Below are positions 1 through 9,254 of a stretch of 50,052 nucleotides of DNA, piece after piece. The DNA is from Porticoccaceae bacterium. Its GTDB lineage: Bacteria > Pseudomonadota > Gammaproteobacteria > Pseudomonadales > Porticoccaceae. The stretch covers positions 1 to 50,052 of the forward strand of contig JAJFKC010000013.1 in assembly GCA_021773435.1 (NCBI GenBank), given 5' to 3'. Below the pieces are notes generated by a model. That model saw only the letters and a list, made by a program, of their open reading frames with translations. It searched no databases and was not told the origin of the DNA. The number at the start of each line of letters is the position of its first letter. Position 1 is the first letter of the stretch. The position numbers and the translations under genes were made by a program.

Positions 1-1834
1 GGCGGCGAATATAGGTGGTTTGTGGTCGCCAGTCATAGAGCGGGCTGATCTGCTCGCCCGTCTCTTCGGTGAGATCAAACATGGGGATGTAAATTTCACG
101 GAACTGCTCAGGCTTTACATTGGCCTCCACAATGGCGTCTATTTCTTCATCACTGGGCCAGATATCTTTCAGAGTAATATCATTGCCGTTTTGATCCTTA
201 CCGAGCACATCTTTTTCAATATCGAAACGAATGGTACCGGCAATGGCGTAGGCGACCACCAGGGGTGGCGAGGCCAAAAAGGCCTGCTTGGCGTGGGGAT
301 GAATACGGCCATCGAAGTTGCGGTTGCCCGACAAAACAGCGGTGGAATATAAATCCCGGTCGATAATTTCCTGCTGAATAACAGGGTCAAGCGCACCACT
401 CATGCCGTTGCAGGTGGTGCAGGCAAAACCGACGATGCCAAAGCCGAGTTTTTCCAGCTCTGGCAATAAACCGGCCTCTTCCAAATACAGCTGGGCGACT
501 TTCGAGCCCGGTGCAAAGGAGGTTTTCACCCAGGGCTTGCGGGTTAAACCCAGCTTGTTAGCGTTGCGGGCAATTAATGCTGCCGCAATGACATTGCGCG
601 GGTTGCTGGTGTTGGTACAGCTGGTAATGGCAGCGATAATCACCGCGCCATCGGGCATTAAGCCCTCTTCATTTTCAACAACACCAGAGATACCGCGGGC
701 GGCCAACTCTGACGTTGGCACACGGGCATGGGGATTGGACGGGCCAGCAATGGTGCGTACTACTGTGGACAAATCAAAACTCAATACACGGGGGTATTCA
801 GCGCTTTTCAGGCTGTCAGCCCAGAGGCCAGTTTGCCTGGCGTAAGTTTCAACCAGCTTCACTTGCTCGGCATCGCGGCCGGTGATTTTCAGGTAGTCGA
901 TGGTTTGCTGGTCGATGTAGAACATCGCCGCAGAGGCACCAAACTCAGGTGTCATATTCGAAATAGTCGCACGATCACCCAGACTCAAATTAGCAGCACC
1001 TTCGCCGAAGAATTCAAGATAGGAGGAAACGACTTTTTCGTTGCGCAAATATTCGGTCAGCGCCAGCACGATGTCGGTGGCAGTAATACCGGGCTGGGCC
1101 TTACCGGTCAACTCGACACCGATAATGTCGGGCAAGCGCATGTAGGAGGGACGACCGAGCATCACGGTTTCGGCTTCAAGACCACCCACACCCAGGGCGA
1201 TCACGCCCAGGGCATCAACGTGAGGCGTATGGCTATCAGTGCCAACCAAGGTATCGGGGAAAGCCACGCCGTCGCGGGATTGAATCACCGGCGACATTTT
1301 CTCCAGGTTGATCTGGTGCATGATGCCGTTGCCGGGCTGAATCACATCGACGTTTTTAAAGGCTTTTTTGGTCCAGTTAATAAAGTGGAAGCGGTCTTCG
1401 TTGCGACGGTCTTCAATGGCGCGATTTTTAGCGAAGGCGTCCTTATCAAAACCAGGGGCTTCTACAGCTAGTGAGTGGTCGACGATCAACTGGGTCGGTA
1501 CCACCGGGTTCACTTCGGCGGGGTCACCACCTTTGTCGGCGATGGCATCGCGCAAACCCGCGAGATCAACCAGGGCGGTCTGGCCGAGGATGTCGTGACA
1601 CACCACCCGCGCGGGATACCAGGGAAAGTCGAGATCTTGCTTGCCTTCAATAATCTGCTTCAGTGAATCGGTCAGTACTTCAGGCTCACAACGACGCACC
1701 AGGTTTTCGGCATAGACCCGCGAGACATAGGGCAGTTTGGCGTAAGCGCCGGGTTCGATAGCATCGACCGCTTCCTGGGTGTCGAAAAAATCCAGCTGGG
1801 TACCGGGCAGGGATTTGCGGTATTCGGTATTCAT
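1..1834 (-). CDS. acnD: Fe/S-dependent 2-methylcitrate dehydratase AcnD (3' end outside window)
   Basis: Aconitase-family enzyme that dehydrates 2-methylcitrate in the methylcitrate cycle for propionyl-CoA disposal, in the cytoplasm. About 611 codons are present, roughly the first 70 percent of the usual 860-residue AcnD. The start MNTEYRKSLPGT and the following LPYVSRVYAENLVRR are typical of AcnD rather than AcnA. Two cysteine-bearing iron-sulphur cluster segments are visible, SCTNTSNP and ACTTCNGMSG. The reading frame runs open to the left edge, so the C-terminus is missing because of the window, not a mutation. It is last in the visible prp operon; prpF would be the expected next gene but lies outside. 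Aconitase A is the alternative, but the N-terminus and prpBC context argue for AcnD. Confidence 0.93.
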   Translation of the reverse strand, partial: MNTEYRKSLPGTQLDFFDTQEAVDAIEPGAYAKLPYVSRVYAENLVRRCEPEVLTDSLKQIIEGKQDLDFPWYPARVVCHDILGQTALVDLAGLRDAIADKGGDPAEVNPVVPTQLIVDHSLAVEAPGFDKDAFAKNRAIEDRRNEDRFHFINWTKKAFKNVDVIQPGNGIMHQINLEKMSPVIQSRDGVAFPDTLVGTDSHTPHVDALGVIALGVGGLEAETVMLGRPSYMRLPDIIGVELTGKAQPGITATDIVLALTEYLRNEKVVSSYLEFFGEGAANLSLGDRATISNMTPEFGASAAMFYIDQQTIDYLKITGRDAEQVKLVETYARQTGLWADSLKSAEYPRVLSFDLSTVVRTIAGPSNPHARVPTSELAARGISGVVENEEGLMPDGAVIIAAITSCTNTSNPRNVIAAALIARNANKLGLTRKPWVKTSFAPGSKVAQLYLEEAGLLPELEKLGFGIVGFACTTCNGMSGALDPVIQQEIIDRDLYSTAVLSGNRNFDGRIHPHAKQAFLASPPLVVAYAIAGTIRFDIEKDVLGKDQNGNDITLKDIWPSDEEIDAIVEANVKPEQFREIYIPMFDLTEETGEQISPLYDWRPQTTYIRR

Positions 1835-1892
1835 AATGTAAGACTCTTTATAAAACAAATCACATTAGAAGTGATCTATAACTCGTTGAAAC

Positions 1893-1928
1893 AAAAAAGG
1901 GAGTACCGCAAACACGGCACTCCTTTTT
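1893..1928 (-). terminator. Terminator-like hairpin between prpC and acnD
   Basis: A 9-bp stem with one G-U wobble (arms 1900-1908 and 1915-1923) closes a 6-base loop and is flanked by A and T runs. Read on the minus strand it ends in a T tract, as in an intrinsic terminator. It sits in the 125-base gap between the prpC stop and the acnD start, so it may reduce acnD expression relative to prpBC. Confidence 0.6.
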
Positions 1929-1959
1929 CGACAGACGATCAAGCAGCAGAACCGTGTAA

Positions 1960-3084
1960 TTAGCGCTCGGTAATCGCAGGTACGGGGCGCATTTCCGGCC
2001 CGGTGTACTCGGCACTGGGGCGAATAATGCGGTTATCAGCGCGCTGCTCAAAGACGTGAGCAGCCCAACCGGTGAGCCGGGACATAACAAAAATCGGCGT
2101 GAACAACTTGGTGGGAATACCCATAAAATGATAGGCCGAAGCGTGGAAGAAATCGGCATTACAGAACAACTTCTTCTCGCGCCACATCACCTCTTCACAG
2201 CGAACCGATACAGGGTAAAGCACAGTGTCGCCAACGTCTTTACCGAGCTTTTCAGACCACTCTTTAATGATGGCATTGCGCGGGTCGGAGTCAGCATAAA
2301 TGGCATGACCGAAACCCATAATCTTATCTTTGCGCGCCAGCATACCCATCATTTCTTCTTCGGCGTTACCGGCGCTGGTGAAGCCTTCAATCATGTCCAT
2401 CGCGGCTTCGTTGGCACCACCGTGCAGTGGGCCACGCAGGCTACCGATCGCTGCGGTAACGCAGGAGTGCAGATCAGACAGGGTGGAGGCGCAAACACGG
2501 GCAGTAAAGGTCGAGGCGTTAAACTCGTGTTCGGCGTAAAGAATCAGCGATACGTTCATCACGCGCTCGTGCAGCTCGTTGGGCTTCTCACCGCGCAGCA
2601 TGTGCAGGAAGTGAGCGCCGACAGATTCGTCATCGGTTTCAGTTTCAATTTTCACGCCGTCGTGACTGAAGCGATACCAGTAGCAAATAATCGAGGGGAA
2701 AGCGGCCAGCAAGCGATCAGTCGCATCACCCTGCTGGGCAAAGTCAGTCTCGGTTTCAAGGTTGCCCAAAAAAGAGCAACCGGTGCGCAGCACATCCATT
2801 GGGTGGGCGTCGGCAGGAATGCGCTCGAGCACGTCTTTTAGCGCCTGGGGCAAACCGCGATGGGATTGCAGTGTAACGCGATAAGCATCCAACTCGGCCT
2901 GGGTAGGTAACGCGCCTTTTAGTATCAGGTGAGCGACTTCTTCAAACACACAGGTTTCGGCCAGGTCTTTCACATCATAGCCGCGATAGGTTAAGCCAGA
3001 GCCCTCTTTACCCACTGTCGATAAGGCTGTTTTACCAGCAACCTGCCCCCGTAAACCTGCGCCTGAAAGTACTTTTGTAGCCAT
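1960..3084 (-). CDS. prpC: 2-methylcitrate synthase PrpC
   Basis: Condenses propionyl-CoA with oxaloacetate to 2-methylcitrate, the entry step of the methylcitrate cycle. The 374-residue length fits PrpC and is shorter than gammaproteobacterial citrate synthases of about 430. Recognisable citrate synthase blocks include GPLHGGANEAAM (catalytic His region), MGFGHAIYADSDPR (second His) and the C-terminal RPSAEYTGPE segment. The N-terminal GLRGQVAGKTALSTVG block is characteristic of PrpC. It lies 94 bases after prpB on the same strand and is followed by a terminator-like hairpin and acnD, so it belongs to the GntR-prpB-prpC-acnD operon. Confidence 0.95.
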   Translation of the reverse strand: MATKVLSGAGLRGQVAGKTALSTVGKEGSGLTYRGYDVKDLAETCVFEEVAHLILKGALPTQAELDAYRVTLQSHRGLPQALKDVLERIPADAHPMDVLRTGCSFLGNLETETDFAQQGDATDRLLAAFPSIICYWYRFSHDGVKIETETDDESVGAHFLHMLRGEKPNELHERVMNVSLILYAEHEFNASTFTARVCASTLSDLHSCVTAAIGSLRGPLHGGANEAAMDMIEGFTSAGNAEEEMMGMLARKDKIMGFGHAIYADSDPRNAIIKEWSEKLGKDVGDTVLYPVSVRCEEVMWREKKLFCNADFFHASAYHFMGIPTKLFTPIFVMSRLTGWAAHVFEQRADNRIIRPSAEYTGPEMRPVPAITER

Positions 3085-3178
3085 TACTCAATTCCTCTGC
3101 TATTCGTCTTTTATTTACTGATCGGTTCGTTACTAAACGGCTTTTACGTTAGTTGTTCTTACTTTATTTGTCTTTAAA

Positions 3179-4069
3179 CTACTTGTTCTTACCTAAGGCA
3201 AACAAGCTATCGAGTTTTTGCTCATATTCGTGATAACCCAAATATTCATACAGCTCCATGCGGGTTTGCATGGTATCGACAACTGCCTTTTGATCACCCT
3301 GTTCAAGGATGCTGGTGTAAACGTTTTCTGCCGCCTTGTTCATGGCTCGGAATGCAGACAAGGGATAGAGCACCATATCGACGCCCCACTCGCCCAACTC
3401 GGCCTTATTGTACAGCGGTGTTTGTCCGAACTCTGTAATATTAGCTAATAATGGGACATCTAGCGCGGCACGAAAAGCTCGGTAGTGTTCCTCCTCGTTT
3501 ACGGCCTCAGCAAATATGCCATCGGCACCTGCCTCAACACAGGCTCGAGCACGTTCAATGGCTTTGTCCAGCCCTTCCTGAGCAAAGGCATCCGTGCGCG
3601 CCATAATAAAAAAAGCATCATCGGTACGAGCATCAACGGCCGCTTTAACACGGTCGACCATTTCTTCCTGGGGCACGATTTCTTTGTTAGGTCGATGACC
3701 ACAACGTTTCTGGGCAATTTGATCTTCGATATGCACCGCCGCAGCGCCAGCACGAATCATGTCCTTCACCGTACGGGTAATATTAAACGCCCCACCCCAC
3801 CCCGTGTCGATATCGACCAGCAGAGGCAGCTTGGTCGCTGCGGTAATTCTACGCACATCTTCCAGTACGTCGTTGAGGCTGGTCATGCCCAGGTCAGGTA
3901 AGCCGTAGGATGCATTGGCCACCCCACCACCCGACAAATAAATAGCGTGATGGCCAATATGTTCTGCCATCATCGCGCAGTAGGGGTTGATCGTCCCCAC
4001 TATCTGTAAAGGCTTATGAGCTACAAGAGCAGTGCGAAAACGGCCGCCTGAGCTTAATTCCTGTGACAT
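3179..4069 (-). CDS. prpB: Methylisocitrate lyase PrpB
   Basis: Cleaves 2-methylisocitrate into pyruvate and succinate, the last step of the methylcitrate cycle; cytoplasmic, Mg2+-dependent. The 296 residues form an isocitrate lyase/PEP mutase-type TIM barrel. The active-site signature KRCGHR is present in the middle of the protein, preceded by the metal-binding DIDTGWGG segment and the HIEDQ motif. Length matches E. coli PrpB. It follows the GntR regulator by 89 bases and precedes prpC, the usual order for prp clusters of Pseudomonas type. Confidence 0.95.
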   Translation of the reverse strand: MSQELSSGGRFRTALVAHKPLQIVGTINPYCAMMAEHIGHHAIYLSGGGVANASYGLPDLGMTSLNDVLEDVRRITAATKLPLLVDIDTGWGGAFNITRTVKDMIRAGAAAVHIEDQIAQKRCGHRPNKEIVPQEEMVDRVKAAVDARTDDAFFIMARTDAFAQEGLDKAIERARACVEAGADGIFAEAVNEEEHYRAFRAALDVPLLANITEFGQTPLYNKAELGEWGVDMVLYPLSAFRAMNKAAENVYTSILEQGDQKAVVDTMQTRMELYEYLGYHEYEQKLDSLFALGKNK

Positions 4070-4158
4070 AAAACACCTCTTTTGCTGACTATCGTAATCT
4101 CAGCGCTTAGTATTAGTTTAGTTAATCTTTTGCTTTACCTATTGCTGTGTTGCTCTGC

Positions 4159-4842
4159 CTACTGTTCTGCTCGCAGCTGTACCTGGCGCTCCACGTTAAG
4201 CCGTGAGGCGCGAATATGACGACGCATAAGCATTTCGGCCATTTCACCGTCCCGATCATTAATCGCCTGAACGATGTGTCGATGTTCGGCGTAGGCATCA
4301 ACTGCCCTGGGGCTGACCATGCCAAATTGATAACGATACATTCTCAGCTTGGTATATAACTCGTCACACAGGAAATGGATCAATTTGCTATTTTGGCTGC
4401 CCTGCACCAGGCGGTAATGAAAATCCAGATCGCCTTCTTTTTGATAGTAGGCCTGCCCGGTCTGTAGTTCACTACTTTCCATATGGGCTTTTAATAATTG
4501 CTCCAGCTCGACTATTTTAGCATCGCTCATTTGCTCTGCCGCCAGACGACAGGCCATACCCTCAAGTGCCTCACGAACCTGATAAATTTCGAGTAACTCA
4601 TTTATGTCTAGCTCAACAACACGGGCTCCTGCATTGGCCTTTCTCGACACCAGATAAGTCGACTCCAGCCGGCCAATGGCCTCGCGTACCGTACTGCGAC
4701 TAACATTGTAGTTACGACTTATTTCTGCCTCGCTGATCTTGCTACCCATGGCAATATCACCATGGATAATTTCGGTCCTGAGTCGCTGATATAGCTGATC
4801 AACGGCGCTGTTTTGTAAAGTCGGGGGGGCTGAATCATTCAC
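4159..4842 (-). CDS. GntR-family (FCD) regulator of the prp operon
   Basis: 227-residue transcription factor. An N-terminal winged helix (about residues 13-80) contains the GntR block SRSTVREAIGRLES; an all-helical FCD ligand-binding domain follows (about 90-215). It is the first gene of the operon containing prpB, prpC and acnD, so it most likely senses a methylcitrate-cycle metabolite and autoregulates the operon. That role is inferred from position. Pseudomonas has a GntR regulator in the same place, whereas enteric bacteria use the sigma-54 activator PrpR, which is absent here. A palindrome overlapping the predicted promoter just upstream is a candidate operator. Confidence 0.9.
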   Translation of the reverse strand: MNDSAPPTLQNSAVDQLYQRLRTEIIHGDIAMGSKISEAEISRNYNVSRSTVREAIGRLESTYLVSRKANAGARVVELDINELLEIYQVREALEGMACRLAAEQMSDAKIVELEQLLKAHMESSELQTGQAYYQKEGDLDFHYRLVQGSQNSKLIHFLCDELYTKLRMYRYQFGMVSPRAVDAYAEHRHIVQAINDRDGEMAEMLMRRHIRASRLNVERQVQLRAEQ

Positions 4843-4875
4843 CGGAAAAATACATATCGTAGGACAATAAAACGT

Positions 4876-4913
4876 TTTATACGCTTTATTTCCATATTAA
4901 TCAACAATATTGT
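4876..4913 (-). promoter_or_regulatory. Candidate prp operon promoter with overlapping palindrome
   Basis: On the minus strand a TTGATT -35 box (4899-4904) and a TATAAA -10 box (4876-4881) are separated by exactly 17 bases and lie about 35 bases upstream of the GntR gene start. A perfect 10-bp palindrome ACAATATTGT (4904-4913) abuts the -35 box. This is a plausible GntR operator, but binding is inferred. Confidence 0.5.
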
Positions 4914-5061
4914 CTGACATATTTGACATATCAGTCATCAACGTGGTATTCCCGATAATACAATTTCCTCGCCAATGACGACTTCAATGCCTAGTGAATA
5001 TTTTTGAAAATCGGCATAATGCAGCAGCCTTATGCCGCAGCTTTTTGAGTAATCAACCTAC

Positions 5062-5589
5062 ATGCCAAGAAAATTTATTCGCCGCTGGCTCCCTGAGCCG
5101 AGCAAGACCGATGACGGCAAACGCCAGGGCTGGCTTAGCTCTATACTCGACGATCCAAACTTACTTCATCTGAATCGGCACTCGGTATCTGGCGCAGTTT
5201 TTATTGGCCTGTTCTGTGCATTTTTGCCACTTCCGGGGCAGGTAATATTGGCATCTCTATTAGCCCTGCGGTTGCGTTGCAATCTACCTATTTCTGTCTT
5301 GCTGATATGGGTGAGCAACCCCATCACTATTCCACCGATGATGGTTTTACTCTATAAATTTGGGCAATTCATTCTCGGTAACGAAGCGACGGCAACGGCT
5401 TTCAAATTCAGCTGGACATGGTTTACTGAAAATGGAGCCACGGTATATCTGCCTGTTGCCGTAGGTGGGGTTTTAGCGGGCCTTATTATCGGTGGGCTTG
5501 GCTACCTCACTGTTCAACTATTATGGCGCTGGGTCGTGCTTAGTAACTGGCAGGCACGGAAAAAAAAGCGGCTAGAACAGAATAATTAA
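5062..5589 (+). CDS. DUF2062 inner-membrane protein
   Basis: 175-residue protein with the DUF2062 pattern: a basic N-terminus, NRHSVSGAVFIGLFCAFLP (about 38-57), a hydrophobic segment carrying LRLRCNLP and a VSNPITIPPM motif (about 93-102), then a C-terminal transmembrane segment around 130-155 and a basic tail (RKKKRLEQ). The molecular function is not established. It points toward lolE and is convergent with it; related bacteria often carry a DUF2062 gene beside lolCDE. The ATG start leaves no usable longer frame. Confidence 0.8.
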   Translation: MPRKFIRRWLPEPSKTDDGKRQGWLSSILDDPNLLHLNRHSVSGAVFIGLFCAFLPLPGQVILASLLALRLRCNLPISVLLIWVSNPITIPPMMVLLYKFGQFILGNEATATAFKFSWTWFTENGATVYLPVAVGGVLAGLIIGGLGYLTVQLLWRWVVLSNWQARKKKRLEQNN

Positions 5590-5693
5590 ATCCAAATATT
5601 ACCGATTCCATTAAGCTGGCCTCGTAGCGCCGACAGCCTAATACCTTTCTAATATCAACATTCACTCAACATTTTTTAACACCGTCTTAACGA

Positions 5694-7001
5694 TTATTCG
5701 TAACGAAGTACCGTAGCAGGCTGCACTCGCGCCGCTTGCCAGGCAGGGTAAAGCGTCGCCAACAAATTTAGCATCAAGGCCACCCCAACCACTTTGCCGA
5801 CATCCGTTAGCCTTAAATCTGATGGCACATAATCGATGGGGTAAATATCGAGATTTAACAACTGTATTTGCAATACTTCCTGTAGCCACGTCACTGCATC
5901 GGATACAAACCAGGCACCCAGGCAACCCAGGCCCGCACCAAGCAGGCTGCCCAGCAAACCTATCATTGCCCCCTGAATAAGAAAGATAAGCAAAATTGCC
6001 CGGGCGCTGGCCCCCTGGGTTTTTAATATGGCGATATCTGGACGTTTGTTAATGACCGTCATCACCAGCATGGCGACGACGTTAAAAGCGGCAATTGCAA
6101 TAATTAGAAAGACCAGTAAACCAACAAGCTTGCGGGACATTTGAATAGCCTGGTAAAGATTACCGTGGCTTTGCAGCCAATCGACAAAACGATAGCCCGG
6201 CGGTAATTCTTCAAGCAATTCAAAAGCCGTTTGGCGGGCGGTAAAGACATCTTTCAGCGTCACTCTGAGACCTTGTGCCGACGGAATCAACTCGCCCCTC
6301 TCTTCTATTGGCTTTAATCCCGCCACATCATTGGCAGTAACCAGGCTGACCACGCCTAGATGCGCATCGATAGCGGTGTGGGTGGCAAATAATCCCGCCA
6401 CCCGAAAAATTCGCACAATCGGCAATGCTGTTTGGCCAAAGGAGTTACCGTGCAAATTATCGCCGGGCGCAATAAATGCAAGTTTCTGACCGGGTGTTAT
6501 CCCAAGCTTATCTGCGAGGAACTGCGGCAACATGATTTCGTCGTTAGCGATATTCTCAAAATCTTCAAACTCTTTGGTTATCGGATCGGACGCTAAATCC
6601 AAATCTAAATACAAGTCACCCGGCTTTTTTAGAAGGCCTCGTAACTGGATGGCTTCGGTTTTGCCATGAAAATTCAATATGCCCTGCACTTCAGTAAACG
6701 GGGTAACACTGCTCACCTCAGGATGTTGAACCAGCCGCACTATTGTTTCTTGCCACTTATCGAAGCTCCTATCGTTGCCATCATCGGGGTTACTAAATAA
6801 CTGGATATGTGGAATAACGCCGAGTATTTGGGTGCGCATCTCCCGATCAAACCCATTCATCACCGACAGTACGGTAATTAACATTGCTATGCCGAGCACC
6901 AGGCCGCTAATCGCAAGTATTGAAATAAAAGAGGCCAGCCGATTGCGCGAGCCAGCGGTAAAAAAACGCAGCCCCACAAAGAGGAAAAAATCATTATTCA
7001 A
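5694..7001 (-). CDS. lolE: Lipoprotein-releasing transporter permease, LolE-type
   Basis: Inner-membrane subunit of the LolCDE ABC exporter that extracts mature lipoproteins from the inner membrane and hands them to LolA. The 435 residues show the family topology: an N-terminal transmembrane helix (about 22-48, followed by VLSVMNGFDREM), a large periplasmic domain (about 50-270) and three C-terminal helices (about 275-425). It is the third gene of lolC-lolD-lolE and overlaps the lolD stop by 4 bases, indicating translational coupling. The LolC/LolE assignment rests on gene order, since the two permeases are paralogous; both could be annotated simply as LolC/E family. Confidence 0.88.
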   Translation of the reverse strand: MNNDFFLFVGLRFFTAGSRNRLASFISILAISGLVLGIAMLITVLSVMNGFDREMRTQILGVIPHIQLFSNPDDGNDRSFDKWQETIVRLVQHPEVSSVTPFTEVQGILNFHGKTEAIQLRGLLKKPGDLYLDLDLASDPITKEFEDFENIANDEIMLPQFLADKLGITPGQKLAFIAPGDNLHGNSFGQTALPIVRIFRVAGLFATHTAIDAHLGVVSLVTANDVAGLKPIEERGELIPSAQGLRVTLKDVFTARQTAFELLEELPPGYRFVDWLQSHGNLYQAIQMSRKLVGLLVFLIIAIAAFNVVAMLVMTVINKRPDIAILKTQGASARAILLIFLIQGAMIGLLGSLLGAGLGCLGAWFVSDAVTWLQEVLQIQLLNLDIYPIDYVPSDLRLTDVGKVVGVALMLNLLATLYPAWQAARVQPATVLRYE

Positions 7002-7768
7002 ACCGAAATCTCTTTGAGCACACCCGCTTCAAGGGCAAGTACTCGATCCATTTTTCGGGCAATTTCTCGGTCATGGGTAACGATAATAATACTGATGCCC
7101 ATATCTGCATTAAGCCTTAACAATAAGGTTAATACCTTGTCGGCGGTCTCGGGATCCAGATTGCCGGTAGGCTCATCCATCAACACGCAGGATGGACGCG
7201 TCACCAGTGCCCGGGCAATGGCAACACGCTGGCGTTCGCCTCCAGATAAGGTCGACGGTTTGTGACCAAGGCGTTCTTCCAGGCCCACGTCAGCTAGTAT
7301 TTGCCTGGCTCGTTGACTCGCATCATGTTTGTTCATACCACCGATCAGCAAAGGCATCGCGACGTTTTCTAGAGCGGTAAATTCGCCGAGCAGATGATGG
7401 AATTGGTAAACAAAGCCCAGGTGGGCATTGCGCCATCGTGCGATTTCAGGCTCGGTCATTTCACCGAACGAGCGGCCACGCACAATCACTTGCCCGCTGC
7501 TGACATCATCCAGGCCTCCGAGCATATTAAGCAGGGTTGACTTTCCCGAACCAGACACGCCAACAACGGCTATTTTTTCTCCGTGAGTAACGGTGACATT
7601 AACGCCTTTTAGTACGTCTAGCTGTTGTCCAGCAATTTCACTGTAAGATTTCCATAGCTCTCGGCATTCGATCACCGCTTCTCCGGGCGACTCGTCGCTA
7701 ACTATGTGTTGATCAGTTTTCAAGGCTGATTCGCTGGGAGTTTGCATGGCTTTATGATGGTTCGTCAT
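6998..7768 (-). CDS. lolD: Lipoprotein-releasing ABC transporter ATPase LolD
   Basis: Cytoplasmic ATPase that powers lipoprotein release by LolCE. 256 residues with Walker A GVSGSGKST (about 70-78), Q-loop region FVYQFHHLL, ABC signature LSGGERQRVAIARA and Walker B VLMDEPTGNLD. An N-terminal extension of about 30 residues precedes the ABC core; an internal ATG at 7747 is an alternative start that would shorten it. It lies 9 bases after lolC and overlaps lolE by 4 bases, so the three genes form one tightly packed operon. Confidence 0.95.
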   Translation of the reverse strand: MTNHHKAMQTPSESALKTDQHIVSDESPGEAVIECRELWKSYSEIAGQQLDVLKGVNVTVTHGEKIAVVGVSGSGKSTLLNMLGGLDDVSSGQVIVRGRSFGEMTEPEIARWRNAHLGFVYQFHHLLGEFTALENVAMPLLIGGMNKHDASQRARQILADVGLEERLGHKPSTLSGGERQRVAIARALVTRPSCVLMDEPTGNLDPETADKVLTLLLRLNADMGISIIIVTHDREIARKMDRVLALEAGVLKEISV

Positions 7769-7777
7769 TGCCTGAGC

Positions 7778-9055
7778 TTATTTGTATCTTAATGCATCAG
7801 CAGGCGGCACACGACCGGCTCGGTGTGCTGGATACCAGGTCGCTAACAAGCTCAAAATCAAGCCCAGAGTGGCGACCACTGCCACATCCATAAACTGTAA
7901 TTTCGTAGGCAGATAGGTAATAAAATACAACGCAGGATCAAATAAATTAAAGTCCAATACCCTTTCAAAAAAAACCAGCACATCACCGATACAAAGAGCC
8001 AGCGCACAACCACCGACAACCCCGACAATGACGCCGACCAACCCAGTTAAGCCGCCCTGAATTTGAAATATTCTGGATATATCACCGGGGCTACTACCCA
8101 TAGTCCGCAACACAGCTATATCAGTTCTTTTTTCATTGACCATCAACACCAGGCTCGCAACGATATTAAAGGCGGCTACACCAATAATGGCTGATAGCAA
8201 TAAGCCAACCACTGCTTTCTCCATTTTTATTGCGGTAAATAACCCTTTCATAGAGTCATACCAGGTGGTTAATTGATGGTCATTGGGCAATGGATGATCA
8301 GCCGAAACAAACGCTTCAACGCTGAAGGGGTCTATTAAAAACAGTCTTAAACCTGTGACTTTAGCCCCCAGTCGTAGCAATTTTCCGGCGTCATTGAGAT
8401 GCATGAAAACAATGCTGCTATCAACCTGCGCACCGGTCTCAAAAATGCCCGCCACTCGCACCTGTTTGACGCGGGGATAAATGCCGGCAGGGGTAACGAC
8501 AATCTCAGGTAGGGTTAGCAACACTTTGTCACCAACACCGACATCCAGCGCCTGAGCTAATAAGCGGCCTAATAAAATATTGTATTGATCTGCCCTTAGA
8601 GCATTCAACTCGCCAACAAGCAGATGCTGCCCAAGAGATTTCTTTATTGCGCTATGCTCCGGCGGAACGCCATGCATACTCACTCCTTGCATGCGACCGC
8701 GATAACTCAACATGCCCTGACCAGCGATATAGGGCACCGCCGCATTAACGTTAGGCCAACCAGAAATATCGGCAGCGAGGCTCGGCCAATCTTCGACACC
8801 GTCGTTCGCATCAACAGTGGCGTGGGGAATGATCTGCAATATCCGCGCTTTTACTTCGTGGTCAAAACCGTTCATTACCGACAACACCGTAATCAACGTC
8901 ATCACACCAAGCGCCATGGCCAAAATCGAAAAGAACGACACGAATGAAACAAATCGCTCACGCCGTTTACTGAACAGATAACGTCCGCCAATAAAAAATG
9001 ATAATCGATTGATTAGGAATTCCTTAGCGTTTACCACGCGGCGTAAGTTTGCCAC
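7778..9055 (-). CDS. lolC: Lipoprotein-releasing transporter permease, LolC-type
   Basis: First permease of the LolCDE lipoprotein exporter. One N-terminal membrane helix follows the LSFFIGGRYLFSKRRERF segment, then a periplasmic domain and three C-terminal helices ending in a basic PAHRAGRVPPADALRYK tail. The only start upstream of the conserved region in this frame is GTG; it adds about 16 residues before the family-typical beginning (NRLSFFIGGRY). No clear Shine-Dalgarno sequence precedes it, so the exact start is uncertain. The start region carries an 11-base direct repeat that duplicates the start context. Upstream it is divergent from the small exported-protein gene at 9255. Confidence 0.88.
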   Translation of the reverse strand: MANLRRVVNAKEFLINRLSFFIGGRYLFSKRRERFVSFVSFFSILAMALGVMTLITVLSVMNGFDHEVKARILQIIPHATVDANDGVEDWPSLAADISGWPNVNAAVPYIAGQGMLSYRGRMQGVSMHGVPPEHSAIKKSLGQHLLVGELNALRADQYNILLGRLLAQALDVGVGDKVLLTLPEIVVTPAGIYPRVKQVRVAGIFETGAQVDSSIVFMHLNDAGKLLRLGAKVTGLRLFLIDPFSVEAFVSADHPLPNDHQLTTWYDSMKGLFTAIKMEKAVVGLLLSAIIGVAAFNIVASLVLMVNEKRTDIAVLRTMGSSPGDISRIFQIQGGLTGLVGVIVGVVGGCALALCIGDVLVFFERVLDFNLFDPALYFITYLPTKLQFMDVAVVATLGLILSLLATWYPAHRAGRVPPADALRYK

Positions 9056-9180
9056 GAATTTTTAGTTTGCCACGTACCTAATCAAGTCACCTTTAGGCAC
9101 CATAGCGACAAACTCAGCCTTCTAACTTGATAGTAATTACGTGAACAAGATCAGTATTTTGGCTAAAAAAGCTAATGTGA

Positions 9181-9211
9181 TTGTACATTTCCCTCATCGA
9201 CTGTCTATAAT
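9181..9211 (+). promoter_or_regulatory. Candidate promoter of the small exported protein gene
   Basis: A perfect TATAAT -10 box (9206-9211) lies 43 bases upstream of the ATG at 9255, with TTGTAC (9181-9186) as a possible -35 at a long 19-base spacing. Its position inside the longest possible reading frame argues that translation begins at 9255 and not at 9141. Confidence 0.4.
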
Positions 9212-9254
9212 CAATCGATGCTCAATTAGAGAAGGCAATTCAAGGGAGCAAATT

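Noticed and set aside
728-1471. Plus-strand frame opposite acnD
   Set aside because: Antisense to the continuous AcnD frame with iron-sulphur motifs; no domain of its own.
2056-2841. Long plus-strand open frame opposite prpC
   Set aside because: Antisense shadow of a well-supported gene; His- and Gly-rich composition without any recognisable domain.
9141-9254. N-terminal extension of the small exported protein
   Set aside because: A promoter-like TATAAT lies inside it, while a ribosome-binding site and signal peptide begin at 9255.
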